A program made the translations under genes and the position numbers. Positions 24,300 through 37,479 of a stretch of DNA of 64,000 nt are shown here, one piece after another. The stretch comes from Mya arenaria (lineage: Eukaryota; Mollusca; Bivalvia; Myida; Myidae). Every line of letters starts with the position of its first letter. Positions within the stretch are counted from its first letter, which is position 1. The stretch lies in contig NC_069132.1 of the NCBI RefSeq assembly GCF_026914265.1, positions 33,350,932-33,414,931 on the forward strand, read 5' to 3'. The notes under the pieces are model-generated. The model did no database searches. It was given only the letters and a program-made list of their open reading frames with translations, and was not told where the DNA came from.

Positions 24300-25771
24300 T
24301 TATTATTAATAAATTAACATATTTCAAAAGTACATGCTATTGTATTTGATGTAGTATACAGTTAATATTAGGGATTGAATAAAACAACAACCATAGGTAC
24401 GTAGAACTACTTTTTATTTACTATTAACATAAGGAAACATGAACACTCTCAGCAATATCGAATACATTTTATACTACATATTTACTACCCCTTATTATTG
24501 TTTTTTTCATGGTATTCTTGTCTATATCTATTGTATTCTACATAGAGTACAAACAAGACTTTCAGCTTATCGCGGACGGCCTTCCCAATTTCGTATTATG
24601 TACCTATATGTATATGAAAAACTACAGAAACAAGCACAGTAGTCGAAAATTTTAACGTAAACCCCGTTTAATTGCACAGAGTCAACGCCAAAGACATAGA
24701 ACACAAAAAGAAACAATCACACACCAGAAACATGAAACAACAGCACACAAATCCACAAAGAACACTGTACATATATTCTGTATGAAAATTAGGGGTGTTT
24801 ATCAAGGATTGATAGGTACCGCTTTGTAACGGTCGGTAAATTGTAAATTTACCAAACCGATCTTTATCATGGTATATCAATATTGTAGAAAATTAAAATG
24901 GTCATATTTTTAAGGAAATTACGAAAAGAACATCACTACTGAGTATGGCATAAAAAGTGTAGGGTCGAGAGGAAAGGATAGGGTTGGTCGAGGACGAGGA
25001 AACAAACATTTTTTACGCCTTATTTGATATTTCTGAATAATGGATAGTATCTTATTCGCTATTTTTTATTTAAATGGAAACAATGGGAAGATAAGTAATG
25101 TTACCAAAACTTCATCAATAAAAAAGTACAAGTAAGTGCCATGGATACTCTAGAGAATACGTTCAACGATAGGTTATATGTCCAACGACAGGTTATTAAA
25201 ATAAATATGAACATGATTGTATAACACTATGATTGTGTTAAATTTAAATGGGACACTGAAACGTTGACTAAGTTCTAATGGAGCATTATAATTGGAAACC
25301 TGACATAGTTTCAAATCAAGAAAATACTATGAATACAAATACGAATGTTTATTAGTAATGAAAGGCCTTCAGCCCAAAATCCAAAAAAGATTTGAGGTAT
25401 TAATAGCATGTTTATCTATGAAAATTAAAAACAACAACATATAACAATGAAAATTACAATACTTACAAAGTCATTGTAAGGTTAAAATATATGATATTGT
25501 TGAAGCGTTTAACATCAACAACATTTGATCAAATAAATGTGAAAAGTGGTATATATAATACAACAACGTATGGGATATACTGAAGTAAGAGAACACAAAT
25601 TGGAAATACAATTCTATGGCATCAACATCTCATGAACTCTTCCAGTACTTTGCTTCATTAATATACACATTTTGCAAAAACGAAGATCTGTTTTTCTTTC
25701 ATGCTTTTTGATGAAATATGGAGATTAATCTTTGGTTAATTGTTGTTGTTTTTTTGTCTTTAATTCGGGTT
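24300..25771. other. AT-rich intergenic region, nothing recognised
   Basis: No domain-bearing frame, RNA gene or clear repeat end seen. The stretch just left of 25,771 may be the 3' tail of the LINE fragment, which ends on the minus strand at that point. Confidence 0.45.
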
Positions 25772-26410
25772 TTAAATGTTTGTAAACTTTAATCTCTTTA
25801 ACGTTTGTGTATTCCGAATGTAATTTGCCAGCCATGCGTATCCAAAAACATTTTCAAACAACAGTCCTTTCACGTGGGAGACCCAATTTGTTTTGCCGTT
25901 CGAGTCTTGGTTTCCTAACAGAAGGTACATCTGTCTTGGATATCTGTTTGGAGACATCTGAACAAGTTTTTCCAAGTACGATATGCATCTAAATTTAAAA
26001 GTAACTGAAATGGGTAATCGTCCGCTTAGTGCAAAGAAGTTTGGCACATTTTTATTAAGGCCACAAACACGTTTATAGAACACGAAATGAAGTTGATCGA
26101 TGTGCTCTGCGTACTGGAATCCCCAAATTTCTGCAGAATAACACAATATTTGCAATATCATGCATTCAAAGAGCTTAAAGGCCTGTTTATGACATGAAAA
26201 TACCGAAGAGCTTACATGAAAATATGCACATTAAAGCTTTTGTTGCTTGCTTCGCCAGTGTGTCCTTTGTCATTGACGAGGGCAACTTCGGTGTAAAATT
26301 AGCCCCAAGTGATTTGTAAAATGAGAACACTTATATTCTATCACCGTTTTATACTTAACATCTGAAAGGGTTGTACCGAATGGTTGGAGTTGTCGTACAT
26401 TTAGGATCTG
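25772..26410 (-). mobile_element. LINE (non-LTR retrotransposon) fragment: end of the reverse-transcriptase ORF
   Basis: The minus strand encodes the C-terminal part typical of LINE ORF2 proteins: KSLGANFTPKLPSS and KDTLAKQATKAL, then CYSAEIWGFQYAEHIDQLHF, then LSGRLPISVTFKFRCISYLE, ending TLKRLKFTNI and stop. At least one stop (before CIFS, about 26,232) and a frame change upstream of about 26,340 show it is dead. The catalytic reverse-transcriptase core and endonuclease are missing (5' truncated). The exact clade (CR1, jockey, RTE and others) cannot be fixed from this piece. Confidence 0.8.
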
Positions 26411-27294
26411 TCACGAGTCTACTTATAATATATTATTTTACTCAACGATCTTAGAAATTTGTTAGTTAGCGAGCTTTTAGCGAACTTACTTACATATTTC
26501 CAGGACGAGTTAAAAAATGTGCATTATGTATAATTATAAGATGACGAGTGCCGGATTATTTCTATCATATGCCCGGATTTTTTTTATTGATACAACTATT
26601 CTAATTCCATTTATACATAGACTGAATACTGAGCTGGTATCTCATAATCTGGTAAGAATTCTAAAATAAACGCAACACAAAGAAAATATTGAAAATTACC
26701 TCATGACGTCGTAGAAAAAAATAATCTGTTTAAATACACAACGTCACGAAGGTTTCAAAAATGTTTTTCATGAGGTCAATGCAAAATATCGTATGATTTG
26801 CTGGAATATAACCAATTAAGCAATTATTGTTTCCAATTAAATTGTTTTCAATATACATGTTTATCTCATGCTATACCTTGTTTCCGGTTAAACCATCACG
26901 TTTTTTTTTCTGTATTACACATATATGTGTTATATAACAGAATGGAAATAAGTGGACTATGGTATGAAATATGAGGAAATACAAAAACAACGTAATTAAT
27001 TGCACCTTAAAGAATTTGGAGCTTACAGAATTGATAAGTAAGCAAGACTGCTGATTGTTTAATTTTTATATTATAAAAGTCATGTGAAGCAAACAAATAT
27101 ACTAAGAAACAATTTCTATCCATTGTCAATTGTTTGTATTGAGTCTTATAGCTATGCTAACTATATAGAAAAATTTAGCCGCTTGAAACTACATGTATCT
27201 TATAACCATTGAGATCATTCCACATTTTCATAATGCTACTCCTCTTCGTAAAGCTTGAGAAACAAGCCTTTTGGAAGCATTTTTAAAAGACGTT
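26411..27294. other. Spacer and 3' flank of the caspase gene
   Basis: AT-rich. No gene seen. No canonical AATAAA was found close downstream of the caspase stop on the minus strand. Confidence 0.45.
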
Positions 27295-30200
27295 CTACTT
27301 GAAGAACAACCGTTTGGTAAGCGAGGTCCAGACACACGGCATCTGTTTTTTGGAGTCTTTCCTGTCTTTCTCGGCGACCTGTTCCCGGACAGTGACAAGC
27401 ATGTCCTCCAGGTGGTCAGTCCTGTAGAACTTTAGGAACGCCCTAACACATGCCGTTATGAACCAACTCCCACGTACCTCCATTCGTGTTGACTTGTACC
27501 CTGTATATTTCAGAAGCCCCTTTAGTATTAAGTTTGCATGTAATTTCAGAATACGTTACTTTATTATAGCAGATAAATGTTGACCAAGTTCTTTGTTCTT
27601 TAGTTAATTCTTTTACGGACATTTTATGGTTGGGACCCTAAATTATGAAGTACTATAATTGATGTCAAGAATTCGGTTCTTTTGATTCGTTTTTACATGA
27701 TGCCATATCATGTGTCATAAAATCAGACATGCTTTATTGAATGTATATCCAATGTGCATTAACATACCTGGCGTGGATGAATAGGCAATAAGTGTGTCTG
27801 CGTCATTCGGAACAGTAACACTGATATCATCCTCAATGACATCATCGTTCTCTTCTGTGACGTCACTAATGTCGTCATCCTCGACCTGCTCGCCATCCTG
27901 ATATTCCTTCCCACGACAGGTTTGTATCAGAAATACTTTTGGTTTACCTGAAATTGCGCCAAGGAGAATTTGGTTAAAAGCGTTTTGAATTTATTATCAA
28001 AATATTAATGAACTTTATTTAAAATTAAAACTGCATTGTTTTAAAATGAAAGTCGTTGAAAACCTGAAGTTAATTGTTATAAATGGTAAGTTAATGCATA
28101 CATGTGCGGTATGTCTGTATTCTTTTCACGGTGTTCCAACGTCACCCCAACATGAATTGATTTATAAAGGTATGTTGATGTATGTGTGGTCTGTCAGTAT
28201 TCCTTTTCACGGTGTTCCAACGTCACCCAAACATGTATTAATTTATAAAGATATTTTGATGTATGTGTGGTCTGTCTGTATTCCTTTTCACGGTGTTCCA
28301 ACGTCACCCAAACATGTATTGATTTATAAAGATATTTTGATGTATGTGTGGTCTGTCTGTATTCCTTTTCACGGTGTTTCAACGTCACCCAAACATGTAT
28401 TGATTTAAAAAGGTATGCTGATGTATGTGTGGTCTGTCTGTATTCCTTTTCACGGTGTTCCAACGTCACCCAAACATGTATTGATTATAAAGGTATTTTG
28501 ATGTATGTGTGATCTGTCTGTATTCCTTTTCACGGTGTTCCAACGTCACCCAAACATGTATTGATTTATAAAGATATTTTGATGTATGTGTGGTCTGTCT
28601 GTATTCCTTTTCACGGTGTTCCAACGTCACCCAAACACGTATTGATTTTATAAAGGTATGCTAATGTATATGTGGTTTGTCTGTATTGCTTAAACACGGT
28701 GTTCCAATGTCACACAAACATGTATTGATTTATAAAGGTATGTTAATGTATGTGTGGTCTGTCTGTATTCCTTTTCACGGTGTTCCAACGTCAACCAAAC
28801 ATGTATTGATTTATAAAGATATTTTGATGTATGTGTGGTCTGTCTGTATTCCTTTTCACGGTGTTCCAATGTCACACAAACATGTATTGATTTATAAAGG
28901 TATGTTAATGTATGTGTGGTCTGTCTGTATTGCTTAAACACGGTGTTCCAACGTCACCCAAACATGTGTTGATTTATAAAGGTATGTTAATGTATGTGTG
29001 GTCTGTCTGTATTCCTTTTCACGGTGTTCCAATGTCACCCAAACATGCATTGATTTATAAGGGTATGTTGACGTATGTGTGGTCTGTCTGTATTCCTTTT
29101 CACGGTGTTCCAACGTCACCCAAACATGTGTTGATTTATAAAGGGTACGTTGATACATGTGCGGTCTGTCTGTATTGCTTGAACACGGTGTTCCAATGTC
29201 ACCCAAACATGTGTTGATTTATAAAGGCACGTTTATACATGTGGTGTGTCTGTATTGTTGGTACACGGTGTTCCAAGGTGGTGACTCAACATGTGTTTAT
29301 TTATAAAAAGTATGTTGGTGCATGTGGTCTATCAGTTTTGCTCGCACGTTAAGTGTTTCTCGTTCAGTATATTTTAGGCCTTAGCTATGTTGTTTTAAAC
29401 ATGGTCGTTGCCAAGTTTTGCTACTGGACTCTATGGTGTTATCTAATGCAAGTGAACGTAAAATATGTATTGACTTAAACCACAGCAAGTTTATGACAAA
29501 AAGGGTACTTTTGGCGGGTTAAATCATAATAACAAATTAATAATGTGACTTTGAATTGCCCTTTCAATACCTGTAAAATTAGGAATATTGTTGTTGGTAA
29601 AGGTTTTTCTGATTGTCTCCTCCGAAATCGATTTACCATCTGCAGTGGCTATTCCATCCTGAAAGTAATTGGAAACATTTCAAAAACAGTCAGATTAAAC
29701 AATTAAATTGGAAAAGCAAATTAATTTTTTTTTATGATCACGTTGCATGATGTTAGGACGCACCTTGTCTCCATGGCTCATTATGGCACACACAAAGCAG
29801 TACAAGTTGTCTTTGGAAATGGTGTCATTCAGTCGTTTTTTGACGTCAGAAAATTTTTGTTCAAGCTTTTCCAGAGTAAGATCAGAAGCTTCGTGCACAT
29901 CGAACTTCAACATGTCTTTAAAGAAGGCTCGCAGAATTTCGACATCACGTTTCGAACCTGGAATGCAGAGATTAGAATGTGAATATTTTTTGAATGATTT
30001 TTTGTATTAATGGGATTGTCGAGTGGCTAAAATGGTTATGTATGGTCTGCTCTGGGAACACGTGGACCGATTCAGGGTGAATTTCACTGTACAAAATGAT
30101 GTGTGATATATGGCCGATATGCTGGGTTGGTAGAGCACGTGACTTGCAATCAGGGTTTCCCGGGTTTGATACCTGTGCAGGTCGCAGGCTTTTCTGATAA

Positions 30201-33150
30201 CGCGATATATATTTGATAAACTTTGAATTTCCAACTTAGATTGATTTCTAAGAAGGGGTATAGAAAGGCTCATAACTTCAGTTCCTTAAAAAAAATCGTC
30301 TCTGAATGTGTTTCACTTTGAACACGTCATTTTATCCCCAGTAACTAATATTTCGAATTGACAAATCTTACATCTTTCTGGTAAGGATTCGGTTCAAAAC
30401 GTTAATGTAACTTAGTGCAACGTACGCTGTACCATATATGTATGAAATTATGAAATATGATATTTAGATTTTCTTACGCATATTTTATTAAAAATTCATT
30501 AGATAACTGACAATCATAGATACAGCCCTGCAGATGTTGATTTTGATGATTTATTGTTTTGCCATTTAAATGGTGGGCTTGGTTTTCCAACCTTCTCTCT
30601 TATCGCTGTAGTTGACTATCAGCAAGTATCCTTTCTTGCCCTTGGTGTCGTAGCGGCCTCTTCCGTCACTATCTCGCGTCCACAGAGGGTCGTCTTCAGC
30701 TACAATTTAAAGGGTAACATAATGTTGACATTTAAGGCAACAGAGCTGAAGAAATAGTATGAGTCTAGTTAATAATTATCGGGTTCTTTTACATACCCAG
30801 GGTAAAGCTCTAATTTACAGGAGATAACTCTACTGTGTACTATACAAGTATTACTCTAAGAGCCGAGGGTTCAGGTATGTACATCTATTTGTGAAACACA
30901 CGAAGAAACTTAGGCTAAAGCGATTCCCGAATTCAAAGCTTATAATACAGTGCCGAACTTTGATCACTAACATAGTGTGTATTTGTTTTAGGAAAACCCA
31001 CCTGCATCAACATGGGACTTCTTCGCCTCTGAAACGAGAATGAACTACATGAAGAATGGTTATCGTTTAAGACATATTTTGTCATATTGGAGGCTCCGTG
31101 TATGTGAGTGCGTCCAAGCGTCCGTGCGGTAGTGTGAAATTGTCCAGGCTGTATCTTGACCATGCATTATAGGATTTTCAAACAAAATGTCATGATGGTT
31201 CACCATGAAATTCCTATCCTTCACCATGATTTTCAACTTGCCGTGAAGGTTCATTATGACTAGGTGGCATGTCGCGCACAAGTACCTCATCAAGTACCTC
31301 TGTACCTCAAATGTCAAGGTCACGTTTAGAGATCAATGATTGAAATGAACCATGTCCAGGTATCTTGATCATGCAATTTAGGATTTTCAAAAAACTTGCC
31401 ATGATGGTTCAAAAGGATTTTTTTTTTAAACTTACCATGAGGATTCGCCATTATGAGGAAGCGTGTCACAAAAAAGACCCAGGTCTGTATCTTTAACGTC
31501 TAGGTCAAACTTAGAGGCAAAAGGTTGTAATGATCCCTGTACTGGGTGTTTTTTGACCATGCATTTTTGGAGTTTCAAAAAAACTTGCCATGAAGGTTCA
31601 ACAGTATGAGATGACGTGTCGCGCATAAGACCCAGGCCTGTACAATAACGGTCATGTTCATAATATGAGGTCAAAGATTGAAATTATTATGATGTATCTT
31701 AAACATTATAGCATTATCAAAAACTTGAAATGGAGATTCAAAATGATGATGCTAAGTGTCGAAGGTTCCATGTATTGTTTAACTCGGATTGAACCTTATC
31801 CGAGCTGAATCTTGAACATGCAATATAGAATTAAAAAGAGACTTGCAATGAAGGTTCACCATAACAATGCGGCGTAGCGCACAAGACCAAGTATGTTTCT
31901 CAACGGTCAAGGTCACACCTAGAGGTCAAAAGATAAAATGGGTACTTTTTATTGGACTGTACCTTTTCTGGGCCCACTTTTAACCAAAGTTTTCCAAGAA
32001 ATTTGATATCAATGTTTATGACGATGAATTGGTGTGTCGCATCAAAGTCCATGGTCTGTGGCTCAAAGGTCAGTGTAACACTTAATTAATGTCAAAATAG
32101 GTACTGTTGATAGACTGATCTGGACTGAACCTTGTCCAGGCTGTGTCTTTACCATGCATTATAGGATTTTCAGAATACTTGCCATGGAGGTTCAACATGA
32201 TGAGGCGTAGTGTTGCATGTTCCATGTATTGTTCAACTCCATGTTATTGTGTTATAATTGCATGGAAGAACATTATGTATGACTTTTTTCGCCATATGGC
32301 GTGTAGTTACTTCATTCTCTTTAAAAGGGAAAAACAAATTATAACAGTTAATGTTTGATCGGTACTCTTGAGGAAGATGTGGCCATGTTTAATATTACTG
32401 ACGTTAGGCTGTGCCAATGCTTGTTCAATCTGTAATATAACTTTGAACATATAACTCCCGCTTGCACAGGTTCTACCTGGTGGTCTTGAGGCCCCTGGTG
32501 AAACATCATGGTGCCGTTTATGGGCGGTGTGATGAGTACTTCCGCCTGAAAACGAGTTATTAAGTGTTATGATATTGATAAGACTAAGATGTATGATATA
32601 TATAGTCTGTCAGTGGAACCAGGAAGTAATTTAAACAAAATTAAAACTGTATTCATCACATGCGTATGTTTTACAAAACTAATAAAACAAACTCATTGCG
32701 GTCCATCGTGGAACTGATTCAGTGCAGTATTGTTCTACTGACCTATCTAGAATCATTAAGAACTTAGAGGGACACGCCCAGTACACAGTAGAAGCCTCAT
32801 ATTAAACAAGGTGCTGTTACAGAAACAAATATCATACCTGAAACTGCTCGCAGCTTCTTAATTTCATTGTCCGTCTCGTTTATTTTTGGTAAAAGTTCGT
32901 CAAGTCCGCTACTTTTAACCATATCACGAAGGCTGTCATAATTCCCTACACCAAGCTTTCCGAAGTTTTCTAACAACACAAATTTATCATACAAGGTTTT
33001 AGCGTTTGCCAACCTTCCTTTTGGAACGCCATATCCTTTCATACTCTCAACAAACGCGTGGTACTGATCACTATTTGTTTCTATTTCATCCTTTATATAT
33101 GTTTTCAAGTTGGTGTGAAGAATCCGTGCTTCTTCCTCCATCTCAAACAC
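27295..33150 (-). CDS. Caspase with a death-effector-like prodomain (complete, 394 aa)
   Basis: Eight minus-strand exons: 33150-32838, 32545-32477, 31028-31002 (27-nt microexon), 30699-30592, 29957-29764, 29658-29571, 27947-27768, 27500-27295. They sum to 1,185 nt, exactly 395 codons with stop. Residues 1-104 (MFEMEEEARILHTNL...) are helical and resemble a death-effector domain (LYDKFVLLENFGKLGVGN, SGLDELLPKINE). A Gly/Ser/His linker follows. The protease domain starts near KGYLLIVNYSDKREG; the catalytic His is H234 in MSHGDK and the catalytic Cys is C277 in QTCRG, a variant of QACRG. An acidic linker (EDDDISDVTEENDDVIEDD) probably separates p20 from p10, which carries RGSWFI and ends MPCVWTSLTKRLFFK. 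It would cleave proteins after Asp in apoptosis or immune signalling, acting upstream if the prodomain recruits an adaptor. The caspase-8 versus caspase-7 lineage is not decided. Confidence 0.93.
28108..29300. repeat. 81-bp minisatellite in a caspase intron (about 14 copies)
   Basis: Units contain GTCTGTCTGTATTCCTTTTC then ACGGTGTTCCAACGTCACCC and AAACATGTATTGATTTATAA. The spacing of CACGGTG is exactly 81 bp near 28,127, 28,208 and 28,289. Since 81 is divisible by three, the repeat stays open on both strands and gives repetitive 27-residue frames that are not proteins. It lies in the intron between caspase exons 29,571 and 27,947. Confidence 0.95.
30105..30200 (+). mobile_element. tRNA-derived SINE head
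   Basis: GGTTGGTAGAGCACGTGACT resembles an A box, and GGGTTTGATACCTGTGCAGG resembles a B box (GGTTCGANTCC); the pair is separated by tRNA-like spacing. It is too diverged for a functional tRNA and sits in a caspase intron. The 3' end is not defined. Confidence 0.6.
31084..32230. repeat. Diverged, roughly 200-bp dispersed/tandem repeats in a caspase intron
   Basis: The phrase ACCATGCATTATAGGATTTT, or a close variant, recurs near 31,160, 31,370, 31,556 and 32,152. Each is followed by CTTGCCATGAAGGTTCA-like text and AAGACCCAGGTCTGT-like text. The copies are old and irregular. Confidence 0.7.
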
Positions 33151-33479
33151 TACTTTACTTTAAACCACTTTCTGTTTTGTTACCTCGTTTTGTCTTGACT
33201 CGGGATGAGTCAATGAGTCTTATCGATCGTGAAGCGTGCAATGTAGGTCATGCTCTAAACTGTTGAAGATATTTTTGTATCTTTAAGTTCACTTCATAAT
33301 TTATATTATACATACTTATTTCCCCAAATTTAAGTCTTCAAAATATTCACCCGATTTTACACAGTCGTCTTGTACACTGGTATGACTTTAAACATCATTG
33401 GTGTGGTATGCATTTCGTATCATGCATTATACTGTAGTTTGTGCAGTATTGATTTAATTGTTCATTTAAAACCCTTGTA
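33151..33479. other. 5' flank of the caspase gene
   Basis: Presumed promoter and 5' UTR region of the minus-strand caspase. No specific element can be assigned. Confidence 0.4.
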
Positions 33480-34240
33480 ATAATAATGCATGGTTTATAT
33501 CTTTGCCGCAATCACCGTGTAATAATGCATGGTTTGTGTCATCGCCGTAATCACCGTGTATTAATGCATGGTTTTAAGGAATAAATTGCGGGGTTGATGT
33601 CATTATCGGGGTATGGACTCCACGCGTACTTTGACCAACCCAATTGCGTTCATATCCCCGATAATGACATCAACCCCGCAATTAATTCCTTATATTTACA
33701 CCAATAGTTCATTATTTCATTCAAGAATTGTTAAAAAAATACTTCATTTCATTTAAGAAAACCTTTTAGTAATCCGTTCTTACCCATTCAGTAAATAGAA
33801 CGAACCGACTGTAACCGGAAACATTTTTCAAATGACGTCACAATAACGCGGGAAAAGATCAACCACTTGAAATCATTTGTAAACGTAAAATTGAAACACT
33901 TCTGGCAACAATACATTTAAAATGTAATAGATTAACACTTTTAAAAATGTTGATTTATATTTTACGGGTCCTGCCGACACAATACATACAATAACAAGAT
34001 CAATGGTGTTCTTCTTCCGAAGATGTTGCGTTCATCGATTGCCGAAAGGCAGTTCATTGAAGGAATAGAAGTTGGGGTGTAAATATTATATCTTCGCCGC
34101 AATTACAGTGTAATAATTAATGCATGGAATAACCTCGCCGTTATCACTGTGTAATAATGCATGGTTTATATCTTCGCCGCAATCACCGTGTATTTAAGGA
34201 ATGAATTGCGGGGTTGATGTCATTATCGGGGTATGAACCT
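33480..34240. mobile_element. Composite repeat element with inverted and direct subrepeats
   Basis: AATAATGCATGGTTTATATC, then TTTGCCGCAATCACCGTGTA, recurs in variants at about 33,484, 33,524, 34,086 and 34,145. AATTGCGGGGTTGATGTCAT, then TATCGGGGTAT, at about 33,582 is inverted at 33,650-33,682, and a third direct copy lies at about 34,203. The shared blocks bracket a unique middle containing TGACGTCA. This is probably a non-autonomous DNA element or a nested pair of them. Confidence 0.6.
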
Positions 34241-34591
34241 TTGCATTTGTCATAATAGTGTTTAGCTGTTATACATACCATTTGTAGCATTATGTTATAC
34301 CGTACATTTGATTTTCTAGGATGATTTTCCATCTTTTTTAAATTGTTACCTGCGGTTATACATTTTAATGTCATATGATATGTACGTTTTTAAGTGTTGC
34401 TTGATACAGGTCATCTGCTCATGGTTGTGTGGAGTGGGGAATCTGGGGCTCTTGGATTCATTGTTACAACTCTACTCTGAACATATCTCAACAGCGTTTA
34501 CTTACTGTACTTATGCAATTTGAAGCTTTCCCGGTTAATGTATACGAAAATTCAAGAAGCTTCTTGTTCACACGTACATAGTTTATTCAAA

Positions 34592-34760
34592 TTAAAGCTG
34601 CACTCTCACAGATTTACCTTTCTTTTTTTGTCTTGGAAAGGGCAAATTTTTGCGTAAATATCTGTAAACCAATGATATAAGGTTGCTGACTAAAAATCAG
34701 ATTGTAGATTTTCATATTTCCGTTCGAAAATTAAAACCGTTCTGTGAGAGTGCAGCTTGA
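34592..34760. mobile_element. TTAA-flanked MITE, family 1, copy 2 (short)
   Basis: Starts TTAAAGCTGCACTCTCACAG and ends TCTGTGAGAGTGCAGCTTGA, where the last TTAA has drifted to TTGA. At about 170 bp it is half the length of copies 1 and 3, so it is internally deleted. Confidence 0.8.
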
Positions 34761-35838
34761 AGACATATATTCCACATCTACCGCAATGCTGTTAGTATGA
34801 GATTAAGCGTATACAATTTTTATCAATGTAAATCAGTGTCTGAATCAGAACGCAACTTAATGTTTCTGTGATAAATATATTTATTAAAGTTATTTTTGTA
34901 TAAATGAATAAAAAGGGATATGCAAGAAAACCGCCCGGTTTTTAAGCACAAATAGGGCTTCTCATCTTTCTCATATACATTTACTTTTATCCGTAGGTGA
35001 ATGTCTTCATTAATATGATTTAATGAAGAATTCTCATTTTGATGTTTTAAATACATGTATATCGTTAACATTAACTACAATGTACTCATATAATAAGGAG
35101 CTCGATGGAAGAGGAACGAGACATTGCAAACGTTTTTTCTCAATTCTGTCTGAAATACACCAGTCACACGGCTCTTTTCCACCGAGTTTATATGGATTAT
35201 ATTATTTTAGTAAAATTTGAATGATCCTGCCAATTGGGTATCATTAATTTCAGTATATAAATAAATACTGTTAGTTTCTCGATGCCACTTTTATATGGTT
35301 GTTTTACATCGGAAATTGTCTATTAATATTTTGTATATATATACTGTATATACCTCTGAACAGTCGCGTATTACTGAACAGTCGGGAATTCAATAGTATA
35401 ACGATCTTTTATTTAAAAATATTAACCATGAAATACCGATATCTTACACTAACACAACAAGAACACGAGCAACGAATACACAATACTCATTACAGTTATA
35501 TCTATTAATATCTCTATTATACTGTAACTAGCAAATGGAGTTGTTTGATGCTACGGTAGTTCACTCCCTTAAAATATCAGTAAATTGAGTTTTATATCAA
35601 AGTGTGCTTCTTTTTAGGTAAAAAATAAGCTGCATTACAATATATGTACCATCGACGTTTAAATAGTTTATTATATTTTCTTTCATTTGAAATATTTCAT
35701 GTAGACCAATTCGTTAAAATAGATTTAATAATGAAACCCATATATAATATAATATTATACATGCAAATAATGAAATCATGTTTTCATGCAATAGACTACA
35801 AACATTGTATATAAACACATATTTCACCGTACAGTACC
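34761..35838. other. AT-rich intergenic region, nothing recognised
   Basis: No domain-bearing frame or repeat end was seen. Confidence 0.45.
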
Positions 35839-36120
35839 GGAGCGTGTGTCCCGGTTGACACATCTGAACATTGATCGCTGATCACGGCTGATCTGCTCAG
35901 ACTCGCTGTCCCTCACACGTTTCATATACCGGCGCTCTCGTTGCCTTGCCGCACGATAGAGAGCCTCTCAAAATTGGCCCTCGGTCGCTCTCATTGGGTG
36001 GCTGGGTGAGCCGTAGGGTTTACATCGTTTCTGCCTGGCTTCTCGAGACTTCAGGTGACTCAATCCTTTATGACGCTCCCGATCGGCACTGCAATGTACG
36101 CAGTCCGCCATTCTTTTGCA
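35839..36120 (-). mobile_element. Unclassified non-autonomous element, copy 3
   Basis: Nearly identical to the copy at 21,727-22,030 in the same orientation, but lacks about 25 bp in the core, between CTCGAGACTTC and GGTGACTCAATCC. Ends are GGAGCGTGTGTCCCGGTTGA and GCCATTCTTTTGCA. Confidence 0.85.
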
Positions 36121-37479
36121 ATGTTAAAGTAAATCATTATTGCTATTTTCATTTATTAAAAAAAATGCTTTATGATATTTTAAAACGCACGATCACAGAT
36201 ACACAAGTTAAACACTATTTTTAAATATGTATTTGATCCGCCTTAGCACTAAAGCAATGACGTCAAAATGACACATATATAAGCATCACCATTTACAACT
36301 CGTTCATGTCCCAGCGTCACAAAATTACTGATTTTTAAAAGTTTATGTAAGAACACACATCTGTATACATATATAACACATAAACGACGGTTATTCTACT
36401 GTATTGGTCTCGTCTTATTCTTAGCTTTGTAGAACAATATCCATGCATTAAAAAACGTAACCAATTCAATTTATTTGCGCTATGACGACAATCTCTGAGA
36501 GGCTTGAAACGCAAAAACTATGGCATTATCTCTTTTTTTTCTGAAATCAGACCACCTATAATATCGAAGAAGTTCTTTAATCTACAGTTGATATATAACA
36601 TTATCACGGCAGCATCGACAGTTTACTATTCGTCTAATTTGTCAAATACATTACAAGTGCATGAGAATGATTAAATCTCCTGTTCCGATTTCCTTTGACC
36701 TTTCTGTTTTCACGTCCATATACATGATGTTATATGTTTAATTAACACAGACCTATATAAATGCACGGTATTCTACGTGCTATCACCATCAGTGTCAACG
36801 ATCACGCAGACTAACGTTCAAAGAACCTTGTACGACAGAGCTGATAGGAACATTATCCCGAGTAAACCAAACAAAACACGAACTGGATTTTCTACACTTT
36901 AATGCTGTTAGACTACATAGCAACTTCACAAAAACAATGGAAATGACTTATAAGCTGGAAAAATACATTCTGGCATTGGTAAGTTATAACTAAGAAATAG
37001 GTGAGAAAACAACTCAATCCTTGGAATGACATCACCGAACAGCTTATGATATTTTGCCTGAAACAGCAATCTGAACCAATAAAAGTAATTAAAATATAAC
37101 TCTTTTACACATGTAGTGCGTGTTTGTTTGAAATATAACATGATGCATGTGTTCGTAAAATATAATTATAAAAAGCACTTTATTTATTGGAATGATCTGA
37201 AATGTTATCAATTATGGTAGAGGAGATATAAAGTTTGTTTAATAATTTATTCAAAAGCTCAATCATTTAAAACAATCTAAGAAACAAAACTGTCGAAACA
37301 TGAAAAGATATATACAGGAGTCAAAACAATACGTTTTTTTTTTCAAAACAATTGTAACAATCCTTTAAACAACAAAACACTACAGCAGCCAATTATATAA
37401 ATCCGGATAACCTTTGGTTTTGTCAAAATTACCCAAAACATGTATTGATTGGTAAATATTTATCAAAAAACTAGTATTA
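36121..37479. other. AT-rich intergenic region, nothing recognised
   Basis: No convincing exon, RNA gene or repeat seen. Confidence 0.45.

Noticed and set aside
28046-29217. Repetitive proteins on both strands at 28-29 kb
   Set aside because: By-products of an 81-bp intronic minisatellite with a period divisible by three.
30105-30200. Functional tRNA gene
   Set aside because: A- and B-box-like motifs are present, but the cloverleaf pairing is not intact; a SINE head is more likely. The same applies to 55,183-55,255 and 63,139-63,215.
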